DNA of 64,000 nt from Pseudomonadota bacterium (GTDB lineage Bacteria; Pseudomonadota; Gammaproteobacteria; Steroidobacterales; JBCBZW01): the NCBI GenBank assembly GCA_039193195.1, contig JBCCWS010000001.1, positions 381,338 through 445,337 on the forward strand, written 5' to 3'. Shown here piece after piece: positions 1 through 7,335 of the stretch; positions within the stretch are counted from its first letter, which is position 1; each line of letters starts with the position of its first letter. The translations under genes were made by a program, and so were the position numbers. Under the pieces are notes generated by a model. The model was not told the DNA's origin. It was given only the letters and a program-made list of their open reading frames with translations, and searched no databases.

Positions 1-2
1 CG

Positions 3-185
3 ACCAACGTGGCGGAGGCGCCACCGCGGCACCCGACGCCGCTCAGTCAAGAGCAGTTGCTAGACCTGTTTGACAGCGAGACAACGGGGCGAGACGTCGT
101 TCTGGAGCCGGCGACGGCGAAGGACATGTGCGGCCAGAACGTCGTCGAGAAACCGTCCCTAGAGGTCGTGTACGACGATGTCTGA
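3..185 (+). CDS. bchX: chlorophyllide a reductase iron protein BchX, C-terminal fragment
   Basis: The window opens inside this gene; only the last 60 codons are present, ending at TGA 183-185. BchX is the nitrogenase-iron-protein-like ATPase that feeds electrons to BchYZ, which reduces the C7=C8 bond of chlorophyllide a in bacteriochlorophyll a synthesis. The tail contains LDLFD, VLEPAT, DMCGQN and a final [11 protein letters not shown], which is characteristic of BchX. Its last eight bases overlap the bchY start, so the two are translationally coupled. The 5' end lies outside the window, so completeness cannot be judged. Confidence 0.9.
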   Translation, partial: TNVAEAPPRHPTPLSQEQLLDLFDSETTGRDVVLEPATAKDMCGQNVVEKPSLEVVYDDV

Positions 186-1806
186 TGGCAACGACAGCCG
201 GCGCGAGGGCGAGGTCGTCTACGATCGCACCGCCGAGGTGGAAGTGACCGAGGCCCCGGCGCCTACGCCAGGTGCGGATGCTGCTCAGGGCAAAGCGTGC
301 GCGACGGCACCCGGCGCTGAGATCGCCGAACTCGCCACCGGAGGTGGCTGCCACGGCGGCGCCAAGCAGATGCAGAAAGCGGCCGAGATGGCCGGCAAGA
401 GCGATCTCCTCGAGCGCTACGCGAAGGACTATCCGAAGGGTCCCCACGATCAGCCACAGAGCATGTGCCCGGCCTTTGGGTCGCTGCGCGTTGGGCTGCG
501 TATGCGCCGGACGGCGACCATCATGTCGGGCTCCGCATGCTGCGTGTACGGACTCTCCTTCACGTCCCACTTCTACGGTGCCAAGCGCACCGTGGGCTAC
601 GTGCCGTTTAACAGCGAGACGTTGGTGACTGGGCGGCTCTTCGAGGACATTCGCGATGCGGTCCACGAGATCGCGGACCCGAAGGACTATGACGCGATCG
701 TCGTGACGAACCTGTGCGTACCGACGGCGTCGGGCGTGCCTCTCCAGCTGCTGCCAGACCAGATCAACGGCGTGCGTATCATCGGCATTGACGTGCCGGG
801 CTTCGGCATTCCCACGCACGCCGAAGCGAAGGATGTGTTGGCGGGCGCGATGCTCAAGTACGCCCGCAACGAGGTGAGCGCCGGGCCGGTGGCCGCCCCG
901 CGCGGTGGCGCGAGCCAGCGCCCCACGGTGACGCTGCTGGGCGAGCTGTTCCCGGCGGACCCCATCGGCATCGGCGCGATGCTGGCGCCCATGGGGCTCG
1001 CTGCCGGTCCGGTGGTGCCGACCCGCGAATGGCGTGAGCTGTACGAGGCCTTAGGGGGCGCGGCTGTCGCCGCGCTGCATCCCTTCTACACCGCTTCCGT
1101 GCGCGAATTCGAAGCCGCGGGCCGACCGATTGTGGGCTCCGCTCCCGTGGGGGTGGATGGCACCGTCGACTGGCTCAGGGCCATCGCCCAGGCGTGCGAA
1201 GTCCCCGCCGAGCGACGCGATCAGGCGATCAACGCGGTCGTGCCGGCGATACGTGGCGCCCTGGCAGACGCCCGTATCGAGGGCCGTATCACCCTGTCTG
1301 GGTACGAGGGGTCTGAGCTGCTGGTGGCACGCCTGCTCGTAGAGAGCGGCGCTGACGTGCGTTACGTTGGTAGCGCCTGTCCCCGTACGCCCTGGTCTGA
1401 CCCCGATCGTGAGTGGCTCGAGTCGCGCGGAGTGCTGGTGAACTTCCGGGCGTCCCTCGAACAGGACGTGGCGGCGATGGAGGAGTTCGAACCGGACCTC
1501 GCCGTTGGTACTACGCCTGTGGTGCAGAAGGCCAAGGAACGGGCGATTCCGTCCTTGTACTTTACGAACCTCATCTCGGCGCGTCCTCTCATGGGGCCTG
1601 CTGGTGCGGGCTCGCTAGCGCAAGTGGTGAACGCAGCTATCAAGCGCAAAGAACGCTTCGCGCAGATGAAGTCCTTCTTCGAAGGCGTAGGCACAGGCTA
1701 CGCCAGCGGCATCTGGGAGGACGTTCCGCAAGATCGCCCCAACTTCCGCAAGAAGCCAAAGAAGGCTGCGGCCGCACGTACCAACATCGCAGGCGAGGCG
1801 CTGTAG
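178..1806 (+). CDS. bchY: chlorophyllide a reductase subunit Y
   Basis: This 542-residue protein is one half of the catalytic BchYZ heterotetramer that, with BchX, makes the bacteriochlorin ring. It is homologous to NifD/BchN. Cys97 (in MCPAFG) and Cys121-Cys122 (in GSACCVYG) sit in the segment expected to provide iron-sulfur ligands, and NLCVPTASG follows near residue 180. The first 60-90 residues are a low-complexity Ala/Pro/Glu-rich stretch of the kind often seen in BchY N-termini. The ATG overlaps the bchX stop by eight bases, and bchZ begins two bases after its own stop. This indicates one bchXYZ operon, probably read through towards pufBA. Confidence 0.96.
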   Translation: MSDGNDSRREGEVVYDRTAEVEVTEAPAPTPGADAAQGKACATAPGAEIAELATGGGCHGGAKQMQKAAEMAGKSDLLERYAKDYPKGPHDQPQSMCPAFGSLRVGLRMRRTATIMSGSACCVYGLSFTSHFYGAKRTVGYVPFNSETLVTGRLFEDIRDAVHEIADPKDYDAIVVTNLCVPTASGVPLQLLPDQINGVRIIGIDVPGFGIPTHAEAKDVLAGAMLKYARNEVSAGPVAAPRGGASQRPTVTLLGELFPADPIGIGAMLAPMGLAAGPVVPTREWRELYEALGGAAVAALHPFYTASVREFEAAGRPIVGSAPVGVDGTVDWLRAIAQACEVPAERRDQAINAVVPAIRGALADARIEGRITLSGYEGSELLVARLLVESGADVRYVGSACPRTPWSDPDREWLESRGVLVNFRASLEQDVAAMEEFEPDLAVGTTPVVQKAKERAIPSLYFTNLISARPLMGPAGAGSLAQVVNAAIKRKERFAQMKSFFEGVGTGYASGIWEDVPQDRPNFRKKPKKAAAARTNIAGEAL

Positions 1807-1808
1807 TC

Positions 1809-3251
1809 ATGCTCGTACTTGATCACGACCGCGCGGGCGGCTACTGGGGCGCAGTCTACGTCTTCACTGCGGTGAAAGGCCTACAGGTGGTGATCGATGG
1901 GCCTGTGGGTTGCGAGAACCTGCCAGTCACCTCCGTGCTCCATTACACAGATGCCTTGCCGCCCCACGAGCTTCCCGTGGTGGTCACTGGCTTGGCTGAG
2001 GAGGAGCTCGGCCAGCACGGCACAGAGAACGCGATGCGCCGCGCCAACGAAACCCTGGATCCCGAGCTGCCGAGCGTGGTCGTCACCGGCTCCATCGCCG
2101 AGATGATCGGCGGCGGGGTCACCCCGGAAGGCACCAACATCAAGCGCTTTTTGCCACGCACGATCGATGAGGATCAGTGGCAAAGCGGCAACCGTGCGAT
2201 GAACTGGCTGTGGAAGGAGTACGGGCTGCGCCGTGGCGGCGTGATGCCCAAGCGCTCCAAGCGCGAGCCGGATGCCAAGCCCCGGGTGAACATCATCGGT
2301 CCGTCATACGGGTACTTCAACACCTGGTCAGATCTCGCTGAGATCAGGCGCCTGGTAGAAGGTATAGGTGCGGAGATCAACATGGTCTTCCCGCTCTCGA
2401 CGCATTTGGCGGACATTCCCAAGCTGGTCGATGGTGATGTCAACATCTGCATGTACCGAGAGTTCGGGCGGCTGCTTTGCGAGGCGTTGGATCGTCCGTA
2501 CCTGCAAGCTCCAATCGGCCTGCAGAGTACGACCGCTTTCCTGCGCGCACTAGGCGAGGAGTTGGATCTCGACCCCGAACCCTTCATCGAGCGCGAGAAG
2601 CACACCACCATCAAGCCGCTCTGGGACCTATGGCGCTCGGTCACCCAGGATTTCTTCGCGACGGCCAACTTTGGCGTCGTGGCGAATGAGACCTACGCCC
2701 GTGGCCTTCGCAACTTCTTAGAGAATGACCTCGGCATGCCGTGTAACTTTGCCTTCTCGCGCAGCGCTGGCGTGAAGCCGGACAACGCAGAGGTGCGCAA
2801 AGCCGTTGCACAGAACAAGCCGCTCATTCTGTTCGGCAGCTTCAATGAACGAATGTATCTCGCCGAGGCCGGTGGCGGCGCTCAGTTTATCCAGGCCTCC
2901 TACCCGGGAACGGCGGTGCGCCGCCACACGGGCACGCCGTTCATGGGCTACTCGGGTGCGACCTATCTGATGCAAGAGGTATGCAACGCGCTGTTCGACG
3001 CGCTGTTCCACATCCTTCCCCTAGGTAAGAGCCTGGACGATGTGGAAGCCACGCCATCGCGCCTGGAGCGCGAGCTCCCCTGGGCGAGCGACGCGCAGAA
3101 AGCGTTGGATGAAGCGCTCGCGAGCGAGCCCGTATTGACCCGTATCTCAGCGGCTAAGCGCTTGCGCGACGCGGCAGAGGCGCGCGCCCGCACTGATGGT
3201 GCTGACGCGGTAGATACGACGCACTTGGAGGCCGTTCGCGAGCTCGTCTAG
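1809..3251 (+). CDS. bchZ: chlorophyllide a reductase subunit Z
   Basis: The 480-residue partner of BchY, related to NifK/BchB. The open frame extends upstream to 1413 inside bchY, but homology starts at the ATG at 1809: [17 protein letters not shown], then [13 protein letters not shown] around Cys35, an iron-sulfur ligand region, and [12 protein letters not shown]. The C-terminus is the typical Ala/Arg-rich helical tail. It starts two bases after bchY. Downstream are a 10-bp-stem inverted repeat and then pufB, matching the bchXYZ-puf superoperon known in purple bacteria. Confidence 0.96.
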   Translation: MLVLDHDRAGGYWGAVYVFTAVKGLQVVIDGPVGCENLPVTSVLHYTDALPPHELPVVVTGLAEEELGQHGTENAMRRANETLDPELPSVVVTGSIAEMIGGGVTPEGTNIKRFLPRTIDEDQWQSGNRAMNWLWKEYGLRRGGVMPKRSKREPDAKPRVNIIGPSYGYFNTWSDLAEIRRLVEGIGAEINMVFPLSTHLADIPKLVDGDVNICMYREFGRLLCEALDRPYLQAPIGLQSTTAFLRALGEELDLDPEPFIEREKHTTIKPLWDLWRSVTQDFFATANFGVVANETYARGLRNFLENDLGMPCNFAFSRSAGVKPDNAEVRKAVAQNKPLILFGSFNERMYLAEAGGGAQFIQASYPGTAVRRHTGTPFMGYSGATYLMQEVCNALFDALFHILPLGKSLDDVEATPSRLERELPWASDAQKALDEALASEPVLTRISAAKRLRDAAEARARTDGADAVDTTHLEAVRELV

Positions 3252-3346
3252 GCGGCGAGCTTTACTTGGTTTCCATAGCTGTTAGGGCGTCTGCTGCTGT
3301 TGGGCGCTAAAGACTTCGAGAGGCGACATCGTCGTCGAATCGGGGG

Positions 3347-3376
3347 CGATGTGAATGCTCAATGAGATTCACATCG
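3347..3376 (+). promoter_or_regulatory. perfect 10-bp inverted repeat between bchZ and pufB
   Basis: CGATGTGAAT at 3347-3356 is matched exactly by its reverse complement at 3367-3376 across a 10-base loop. There is no T-run after it, so it is not a standard terminator. It lies in the 189-bp bchZ-pufB spacer, 65 bp before the pufB start. In a superoperon such a hairpin could mark an RNA processing point that gives a stable, abundant pufBA transcript, or it could be a DNA-binding palindrome. A second short hairpin with GACC and GGTC arms follows near 3410-3422. The pufB ribosome site GGAGG is at 3428-3432, eight bases before its ATG. Confidence 0.55.
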
Positions 3377-3440
3377 TGCTGGGTAGCCTCGCCTTGCGCG
3401 AGGTAAGTCGGACCGTAAGGTCATAGTGGAGGTCTAAAAT

Positions 3441-3671
3441 ATGAGTGACAGGAACACGCTCACTGGGCTTACAGCCGAGGAAGCGCAAGAGTTCCATCGC
3501 CTATTTCAGGCGAGCTTCTTGGCGTTTACCGCGGTGGCGGTGATCGCGCATTTCCTTGTCTGGGTGTGGCGTCCTTGGTTCCCGGGTGTTGATGGGTATC
3601 AGGATTCTGCTGCTAGCAATGTTTCGGAGGTCCACGCGATCGTCGAAACCAACCGCGATCTTCTCGCTTAG
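3441..3671 (+). CDS. pufB: light-harvesting 1 beta polypeptide, with C-terminal extension
   Basis: A 76-residue inner-antenna beta subunit. It has the LH1-beta N-terminus [16 protein letters not shown], His19 at the membrane edge, one transmembrane helix (about 24-43), and His37, the expected axial ligand of a bacteriochlorophyll a, in [14 protein letters not shown]. Many beta chains stop at or soon after RPWF; this one runs on for about 27 residues ([25 protein letters not shown]), a mostly polar tail facing the periplasm. GGAGG eight bases before the ATG predicts strong translation. pufA follows 11 bases after the stop. Confidence 0.95.
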   Translation: MSDRNTLTGLTAEEAQEFHRLFQASFLAFTAVAVIAHFLVWVWRPWFPGVDGYQDSAASNVSEVHAIVETNRDLLA

Positions 3672-3682
3672 GGGGCCGGAAA

Positions 3683-3883
3683 ATGTGGCGTATATGGCTT
3701 CTTTTCGATCCGCGCCGGACGTTGGTCGCGATGGCAACTTTCCTGTTCGTTTTGGCGGCGCTGATTCACTTCATCGTGCTCAGTACCAGTCGCTTCAACT
3801 GGCTGGATGGGCCGACGGCAGCAGACCTGACGTCGCCGGCGGCAATCACGCTGCTCGACGAGCGCGAGTCACGCTTGAGCTAG
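3683..3883 (+). CDS. pufA: light-harvesting 1 alpha polypeptide
   Basis: A 66-residue LH1 alpha subunit that pairs with PufB to form the ring around the reaction centre. It begins [12 protein letters not shown] as usual, has one transmembrane helix (about 13-33), His29 as the expected bacteriochlorophyll ligand in [11 protein letters not shown], and Trp40 in RFNWLDG, the residue that tunes far-red absorption in LH1. The C-terminal extramembrane stretch is of normal length. A large hairpin begins 14 bases after the stop. The next gene is puhA and not pufL, a departure from the normal pufBALM order. Confidence 0.95.
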   Translation: MWRIWLLFDPRRTLVAMATFLFVLAALIHFIVLSTSRFNWLDGPTAADLTSPAAITLLDERESRLS

Positions 3884-3896
3884 CGCAAGAGTGGAT

Positions 3897-3945
3897 ACTG
3901 GTCGGTGGACGAGCATTGGCTCGTCCAGGCCGTCCGCCGACCAGT
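3897..3945 (+). promoter_or_regulatory. large composite RNA hairpin after pufA
   Basis: An inner perfect 8-bp stem (GGACGAGC 3907-3914 with GCTCGTCC 3919-3926, loop ATTG) is enclosed by an outer perfect 9-bp stem (ACTGGTCGG 3897-3905 with CCGACCAGT 3937-3945), separated by a 10-base bulge on the 3' side. There is no T-run. A weaker stem, GGGAGG/CCTCCC, follows at 3980-4002. In Rhodobacter, hairpins at the 3' end of pufBA protect the antenna mRNA from exonucleases and set the excess of LH1 over reaction-centre subunits. The same role is likely here, except that the downstream gene is puhA. Confidence 0.7.
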
Positions 3946-4092
3946 CTCGCAACCGCGCACCAGAGAGATAGAACCTATCGGGAGGTTTTGCAGGGGCCTC
4001 CCCGGACGTTGAGGTGACGTTGCCCCTAGGCCAACGGCGCCGGTGACCTGCAGCTTGAAAGGTAGTCCGATTGCATTGGCGAGGGTGTGACT

Positions 4093-4869
4093 ATGGGTGA
4101 GATCACAAGCTACATCGACGTAGCGCAGGTTGCCTTGTATCTGTTTTGGGCCTTCTTTGCTTCGCTGGTGATTTACCTGCAAAGGGAGAGCAAGCGCGAG
4201 GGTTTTCCGCAGGAAGAAGACGGTCTGTTACCAAATGCAGTCGATCGTGAATCCGTAGGATTCCCCCCAATGCCAGCTTCCAAGGAGTACCACTTGGAGG
4301 ACGGTACGATCGTTACCACACCGGCCCAAACTGGTGACCAAAGGGAACTGGCGCTCTCTCCATTACATGCGTGGCCTGGTACACCCTTTGAGCCTACCGG
4401 CAATCCGATGGTGGACGGTGTTGGTCCTGCGTCCTGGGCGGAGCGCGATGACGTGCCGGACATGACGCATGAGGGCCGTCCTAAAGTCATGCCAATGCGT
4501 AATGCAGAGACTTTCGAGATTGCGAAAGGAGATCCGGATCCTCGGGGCATGGCCGTCCTCGGAGCGGACGATGTGAGCGCCGGGGAGGTGGCAGATCTTT
4601 GGGTGGACACAGAAGAGGTGTTGATTCGCTACCTCGAAGTCGAGTTGTCCGGCTCCGATCGCAAGGTGTTGCTGCCCATGACATTCTCTCGCGTGGATCC
4701 GAAAGCGAAGCAGATTCTGGTGAGCTCGATTACCAGTGAGCAGTTTGCGGACGTGCCGACTTCGGCGAATCCGGAGATCGTTACGCGCCTTGAGGAAGAC
4801 AAGATTGTTGGCTACTACGGTGGCGGAAAGCTGTACGCGAAGCCCTCTCGCCGGGATCCGCTGCTATGA
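4093..4869 (+). CDS. puhA: photosynthetic reaction centre H subunit
   Basis: About 258 residues. It has one N-terminal transmembrane helix (about 10-30, in VAQVALYLFWAFFASLVIYLQ) followed by the basic RESKREGF stretch and a large cytoplasmic domain (LEDGTIVTTP; PKVMPMRNAETFEIAKGDPDPRG; KQILVSSITSEQF), all typical of PuhA. The H subunit caps L and M on the cytoplasmic side and shapes proton delivery to QB. A GTG two codons upstream (4087) is an alternative start. puhA normally sits in a puh operon far from pufBA; here it follows pufA after about 200 bases and overlaps puhB by four bases. Confidence 0.94.
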   Translation: MGEITSYIDVAQVALYLFWAFFASLVIYLQRESKREGFPQEEDGLLPNAVDRESVGFPPMPASKEYHLEDGTIVTTPAQTGDQRELALSPLHAWPGTPFEPTGNPMVDGVGPASWAERDDVPDMTHEGRPKVMPMRNAETFEIAKGDPDPRGMAVLGADDVSAGEVADLWVDTEEVLIRYLEVELSGSDRKVLLPMTFSRVDPKAKQILVSSITSEQFADVPTSANPEIVTRLEEDKIVGYYGGGKLYAKPSRRDPLL

Positions 4870-5552
4870 GCGCCGACGAGTGGAGTGATGGCGCCTGGGA
4901 AGACCAAGAGGGAATTCCGTTCGAGCTCCCCCAGGGGGAGCGACTGCTTTGGCAGGGGCGGCCTATCAAGGATCGCTTGGCCCGTGAGCTGTTCCATGTT
5001 CGGGCGATCGCGCTGGTGGCCCTAGCGTGTATGGCTTGGAAGGTGATTTCGGGGCTCAACCAGGGCCTTGCGGTTAGCGATTTGCTGCAAAGCGTGAGTG
5101 CTATTTTGCTAGGCGCGGTGTTGCTTCTCGGGACGCTCTATGGCTACGCCGTGCTGATGGCCCGCTCAACCATTTTCAGTATCACGGATAAGCGGGTCAT
5201 CATTCGGGATGGCGTATTCGTCCGAAAGTACTGGAACGTACCGTTCGGCCAGATTCGCAACGTCTCCTACCGTAGTTACGCAAGCGGCCCCTCAGGTGAG
5301 ATTTGCTTGGAGGTGGAGTCTGGTGGTGAGATGGGATATCTGATGCTTTGGCCTTACGCTCGGCCTTGGCGCATCTCCAGCCCACAGCCGTTGCTACGTG
5401 CACTGGAGGACGGCGAGGCCGTTGCGCGATTGCTCGGGCAGGCCTTACAGCGCTCCCTAGCGCCGAGCGGTCATCGGCAGCTTCGCTCACCGCCGCAAGC
5501 CCGGCAAAGTGCCAAGGCCGCTTCACGTGAAGTCGTGCCTGCGCCCAGCTAG
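4866..5552 (+). CDS. puhB: photosynthetic complex assembly protein PuhB
   Basis: A 228-residue membrane protein that helps assemble reaction centre and LH1. It starts inside the puhA stop codon (ATGA overlap). The sequence shows GERLLWQGRP, hydrophobic segments near 45-65 and 75-98, a PH-like domain (FSITDKRVIIRDGVFVRK; PFGQIRNVSYR), and the family signature LMLWPYARPWRISSPQPLLRALED near 160-182. The last 30 residues are low-complexity and basic. A symmetric terminator follows. puhC, which normally comes next, has been moved beyond an opposite-strand copper-protein gene. Confidence 0.92.
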   Translation: MSADEWSDGAWEDQEGIPFELPQGERLLWQGRPIKDRLARELFHVRAIALVALACMAWKVISGLNQGLAVSDLLQSVSAILLGAVLLLGTLYGYAVLMARSTIFSITDKRVIIRDGVFVRKYWNVPFGQIRNVSYRSYASGPSGEICLEVESGGEMGYLMLWPYARPWRISSPQPLLRALEDGEAVARLLGQALQRSLAPSGHRQLRSPPQARQSAKAASREVVPAPS

Positions 5553-5600
5553 CAGCTAGGTGCGGGCTGTTTCTGCGACTGGCGCTATCTTGCTAGAGAA

Positions 5601-5636
5601 AAGGCCCGCGTAACGCAACGGCATCACGCGGGCCTT
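5601..5636 (-). terminator. hairpin terminator between puhB and the pseudoazurin gene
   Basis: A perfect 11-bp stem, AAGGCCCGCGT (5601-5611) with ACGCGGGCCTT (5626-5636), lies between two convergent genes. On the minus strand it is followed by TTTT-rich sequence, so it should end the pseudoazurin transcript; on the plus strand the tail is weaker but the same stem may also stop puhAB transcription. Confidence 0.75.
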
Positions 5637-5669
5637 CGATACGCTTGGGAAGCTAGCGCAGATGCGGGG

Positions 5670-6122
5670 CTAATTGCTGACCTGAGCAAGGTAGTTGTCC
5701 AGCCGGCCCTTGATCAGCGGCGAAGTGCTGGATAGTGCGGAAGACTTCTCCTTGATCTCATCGATGTTGGTCGGTTCGCCTGCCACAAGCACGCCTACCA
5801 TTCCGGCGACGGAGTGAGGCTGGCACTTGTAGACGTAGACACCTTCCTTATCGATCGTGACGGAGACTTCTTTGTTTGCTCCGCCCTTCCAGCTCACAGA
5901 TCCTTCAGGTTTCAGATCGTCGATGGACTCGGAGTTGTGAGCGGCCATATCGGTCGCGACGAACTTCACTGTGTCGCCGACTGCAACCTGGAGTACGCCC
6001 GGTACGAACACCATCGGACCATCGGCGCCGACATTCTTCATTTCTACCGTATGCTCCGCCGCGTGCACGGCTGCGGTTGCCAGTAAGGACGTCCCCAGGA
6101 CTGACAGTAGTAGGTTCTTCAT
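5670..6122 (-). CDS. pseudoazurin (type 1 blue copper protein)
   Basis: A 150-residue exported cupredoxin: Sec signal peptide MKNLLLSVLGTSLLATAAVHA with cleavage near Ala21-Ala22, then a pseudoazurin fold. All four copper ligands are present: His62 (AHNSES), Cys100 and His103 (YKCQPH) and Met108 (AGMVGV), with the pseudoazurin spacing C-x2-H-x4-M. The C-terminal helical tail (NIDEIKEKSS...LDNYLAQVSN) is also pseudoazurin-like. Pseudoazurins are soluble periplasmic one-electron carriers, best known as donors to nitrite reductase. No denitrification gene is nearby. It is embedded on the opposite strand between puhB and puhC, which suggests a donor role to the reaction centre; that is inference. 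Confidence 0.92.
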   Translation of the reverse strand: MKNLLLSVLGTSLLATAAVHAAEHTVEMKNVGADGPMVFVPGVLQVAVGDTVKFVATDMAAHNSESIDDLKPEGSVSWKGGANKEVSVTIDKEGVYVYKCQPHSVAGMVGVLVAGEPTNIDEIKEKSSALSSTSPLIKGRLDNYLAQVSN

Positions 6123-6362
6123 TCAGGATTTTCCTCAGTCAAAAGGCGCTCGATTGTAAGCGAGTCACGCGCTCGGTAGTAGCGCCGAATTCAAACACTC
6201 GTGGCATAGGACTCCCGATGGCGAGAAAGTTTTCGATGGAATCTGTTGTTAACGATCTCGTGCGTCTAATTTTTGGATGACGCGATCTTAGTTTCAAGAA
6301 TTCCAGCGACGACTCCTCCGAACTTACCTGCTGCCTCCTGCTATGTAAATTATTTCATTAGG

Positions 6363-6380
6363 TGTCAGTGCAGATTGACA
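6363..6380 (+). promoter_or_regulatory. PpsR/CrtJ-type operator upstream of puhC
   Basis: TGTCAGTGCAGATTGACA matches TGT-N12-ACA exactly and is a 5+5 palindrome (TGTCA/TGACA). It ends 75 bp before the puhC start and shares the 333-bp region between divergent pseudoazurin and puhC. Its right half contains TTGACA (6375-6380), a perfect -35 hexamer, so a bound repressor would block the polymerase. I see no convincing -10. PpsR/CrtJ is the oxygen- and light-responsive repressor of photosynthesis genes in purple bacteria. The rest of 6123-6455 holds nothing else I can identify. Confidence 0.7.
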
Positions 6381-6455
6381 CTTAGGGATCAGCTTGGCTA
6401 CCCTTTTGCTCGCGAGGGCTGGCAATCCTTCGCGTTATGCCTGAGGAGGAGCAAC

Positions 6456-6980
6456 ATGAATCCGCCGTCTCGCAGACAACCGTTTCAATGGCTTGTGTTG
6501 TTGGTCGTACTGGCTCTGGGCGTTTCAATTTGGAGCAGCAAAGATAGCGAGTCGACTTACGCAGGAATGCTGGAGGATGCGGCCCCCGCCCTTCAGGAAC
6601 GCCATGTTGTCTTCATCGATGAGGCTGATGGCACGCTTCTGGTGGTCGATGTAGACACCGATCGTACGATTCGACGCGTTCCGAGCGAGGAGGAGGCGTT
6701 CATGCGCGCCCTGGTCCGCGCTGTGGAGAGAGATCGCTACGCCCACAGCGTTGAGGCAGGCTTGCCCATCACCATATCGGCCAGAGAGGACGGTGATCTT
6801 CTACTCATCGATGAGACGACAGGTCTGCTCTACCACCTGCGTGCCTTCGGGCCTACCAACCTGGCTGCATTCGCGCGCTTGCTCGAAGAGGCCGAATCAA
6901 CCGACAGGGATCCGGTCGCCTCGAGCTGGCCGAATTCCGTCGCTCTAGTCCCGTCGGCTAGCCCTGCCCGCCCCCGCTAG
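6456..6980 (+). CDS. puhC: photosynthetic complex assembly protein PuhC
   Basis: A 174-residue protein anchored by one N-terminal membrane helix (WLVLLVVLALGVSIW, about 12-26) with a periplasmic domain. The C-terminal part carries the PuhC signature: RALVRAVERDRY, PITISAREDGDLLLIDETTG and AFGPTNLAAFARLLEEA. PuhC helps reorganise reaction centre and LH1 during assembly. The frame opens at 6273, but the ATG at 6456 has GAGGAG eight bases upstream and begins the homologous region. It has its own PpsR-type operator and is followed by pufL after 355 bases. Confidence 0.87.
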   Translation: MNPPSRRQPFQWLVLLVVLALGVSIWSSKDSESTYAGMLEDAAPALQERHVVFIDEADGTLLVVDVDTDRTIRRVPSEEEAFMRALVRAVERDRYAHSVEAGLPITISAREDGDLLLIDETTGLLYHLRAFGPTNLAAFARLLEEAESTDRDPVASSWPNSVALVPSASPARPR

Positions 6981-7099
6981 GCCGCGACAGTCACTACGCC
7001 GCGCCTGCGCTGTTCGCCGCGTGATTCGTCGTTCCTAAGCCGGGCATCCCCGAACCCCTCGAACAGCGCGAAAAGGCGGCAAAAGCTGTCGCGGGGAAC

Positions 7100-7117
7100 T
7101 GTCTATTCTGGTTGACA
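7100..7117 (+). promoter_or_regulatory. PpsR/CrtJ-type operator, first of a tandem pair
   Basis: TGTCTATTCTGGTTGACA fits TGT-N12-ACA exactly. Its right half supplies TTGACA, the -35 element of the pufLM promoter. It is separated by exactly 8 bp (7118-7125) from the second site, the tandem spacing known for cooperative CrtJ/PpsR binding at purple-bacterial bch and crt promoters. Bases 7101-7109 are also the reverse complement of 7130-7138, so the two sites together form a larger palindrome. Confidence 0.82.
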
Positions 7118-7139
7118 TTAACCCCTGTAAGAATAGACT
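7112..7139 (+). promoter_or_regulatory. sigma-70-type promoter for pufLM
   Basis: TTGACA (7112-7117) and TAGACT (7134-7139; 4 of 6 consensus) are separated by 16 bp, and each is overlapped by one of the two PpsR-type operators. Transcription from here would leave a leader of about 190 bases before pufL, GC-rich and able to fold, in which I see no small open reading frame that I would call. The rest of the 355-bp puhC-pufL gap holds nothing else clear. Confidence 0.6.
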
Positions 7140-7143
7140 GACA
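7126..7143 (+). promoter_or_regulatory. PpsR/CrtJ-type operator, second of a tandem pair
   Basis: TGTAAGAATAGACTGACA fits TGT-N12-ACA and overlaps the probable -10 of the pufLM promoter. Together with the site at 7100-7117 it would cover both core promoter elements, the classical arrangement for aerobic repression. Confidence 0.8.
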
Positions 7144-7335
7144 TTGGTCTCGGGATTCGACGCACGCAGGGAAGTAGCGCTCCTTACGCCGTCCGCTGTC
7201 CGAGGGCCACGTGCTGATAATGCCGCGGCCGGAGCCACCAGGCACTGTGGAGTCCGATGGGCTCAGCGCTGACTCGATAGCGCCCTCACGCTGCGCTGTG
7301 CTTGCTCTGGAACCGCCCTACCAGAGGACAGAGCA

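Noticed and set aside
1413-1808. Upstream extension of the bchZ frame
   Set aside because: It lies inside bchY and encodes an Arg/Gly-rich sequence without BchZ homology; the ATG at 1809 starts the conserved protein.
3298-3315. Possible PpsR site in the bchZ-pufB spacer (TGT-N12-ACT)
   Set aside because: One mismatch in the critical triplet and no inner palindrome; weaker than the three exact sites.
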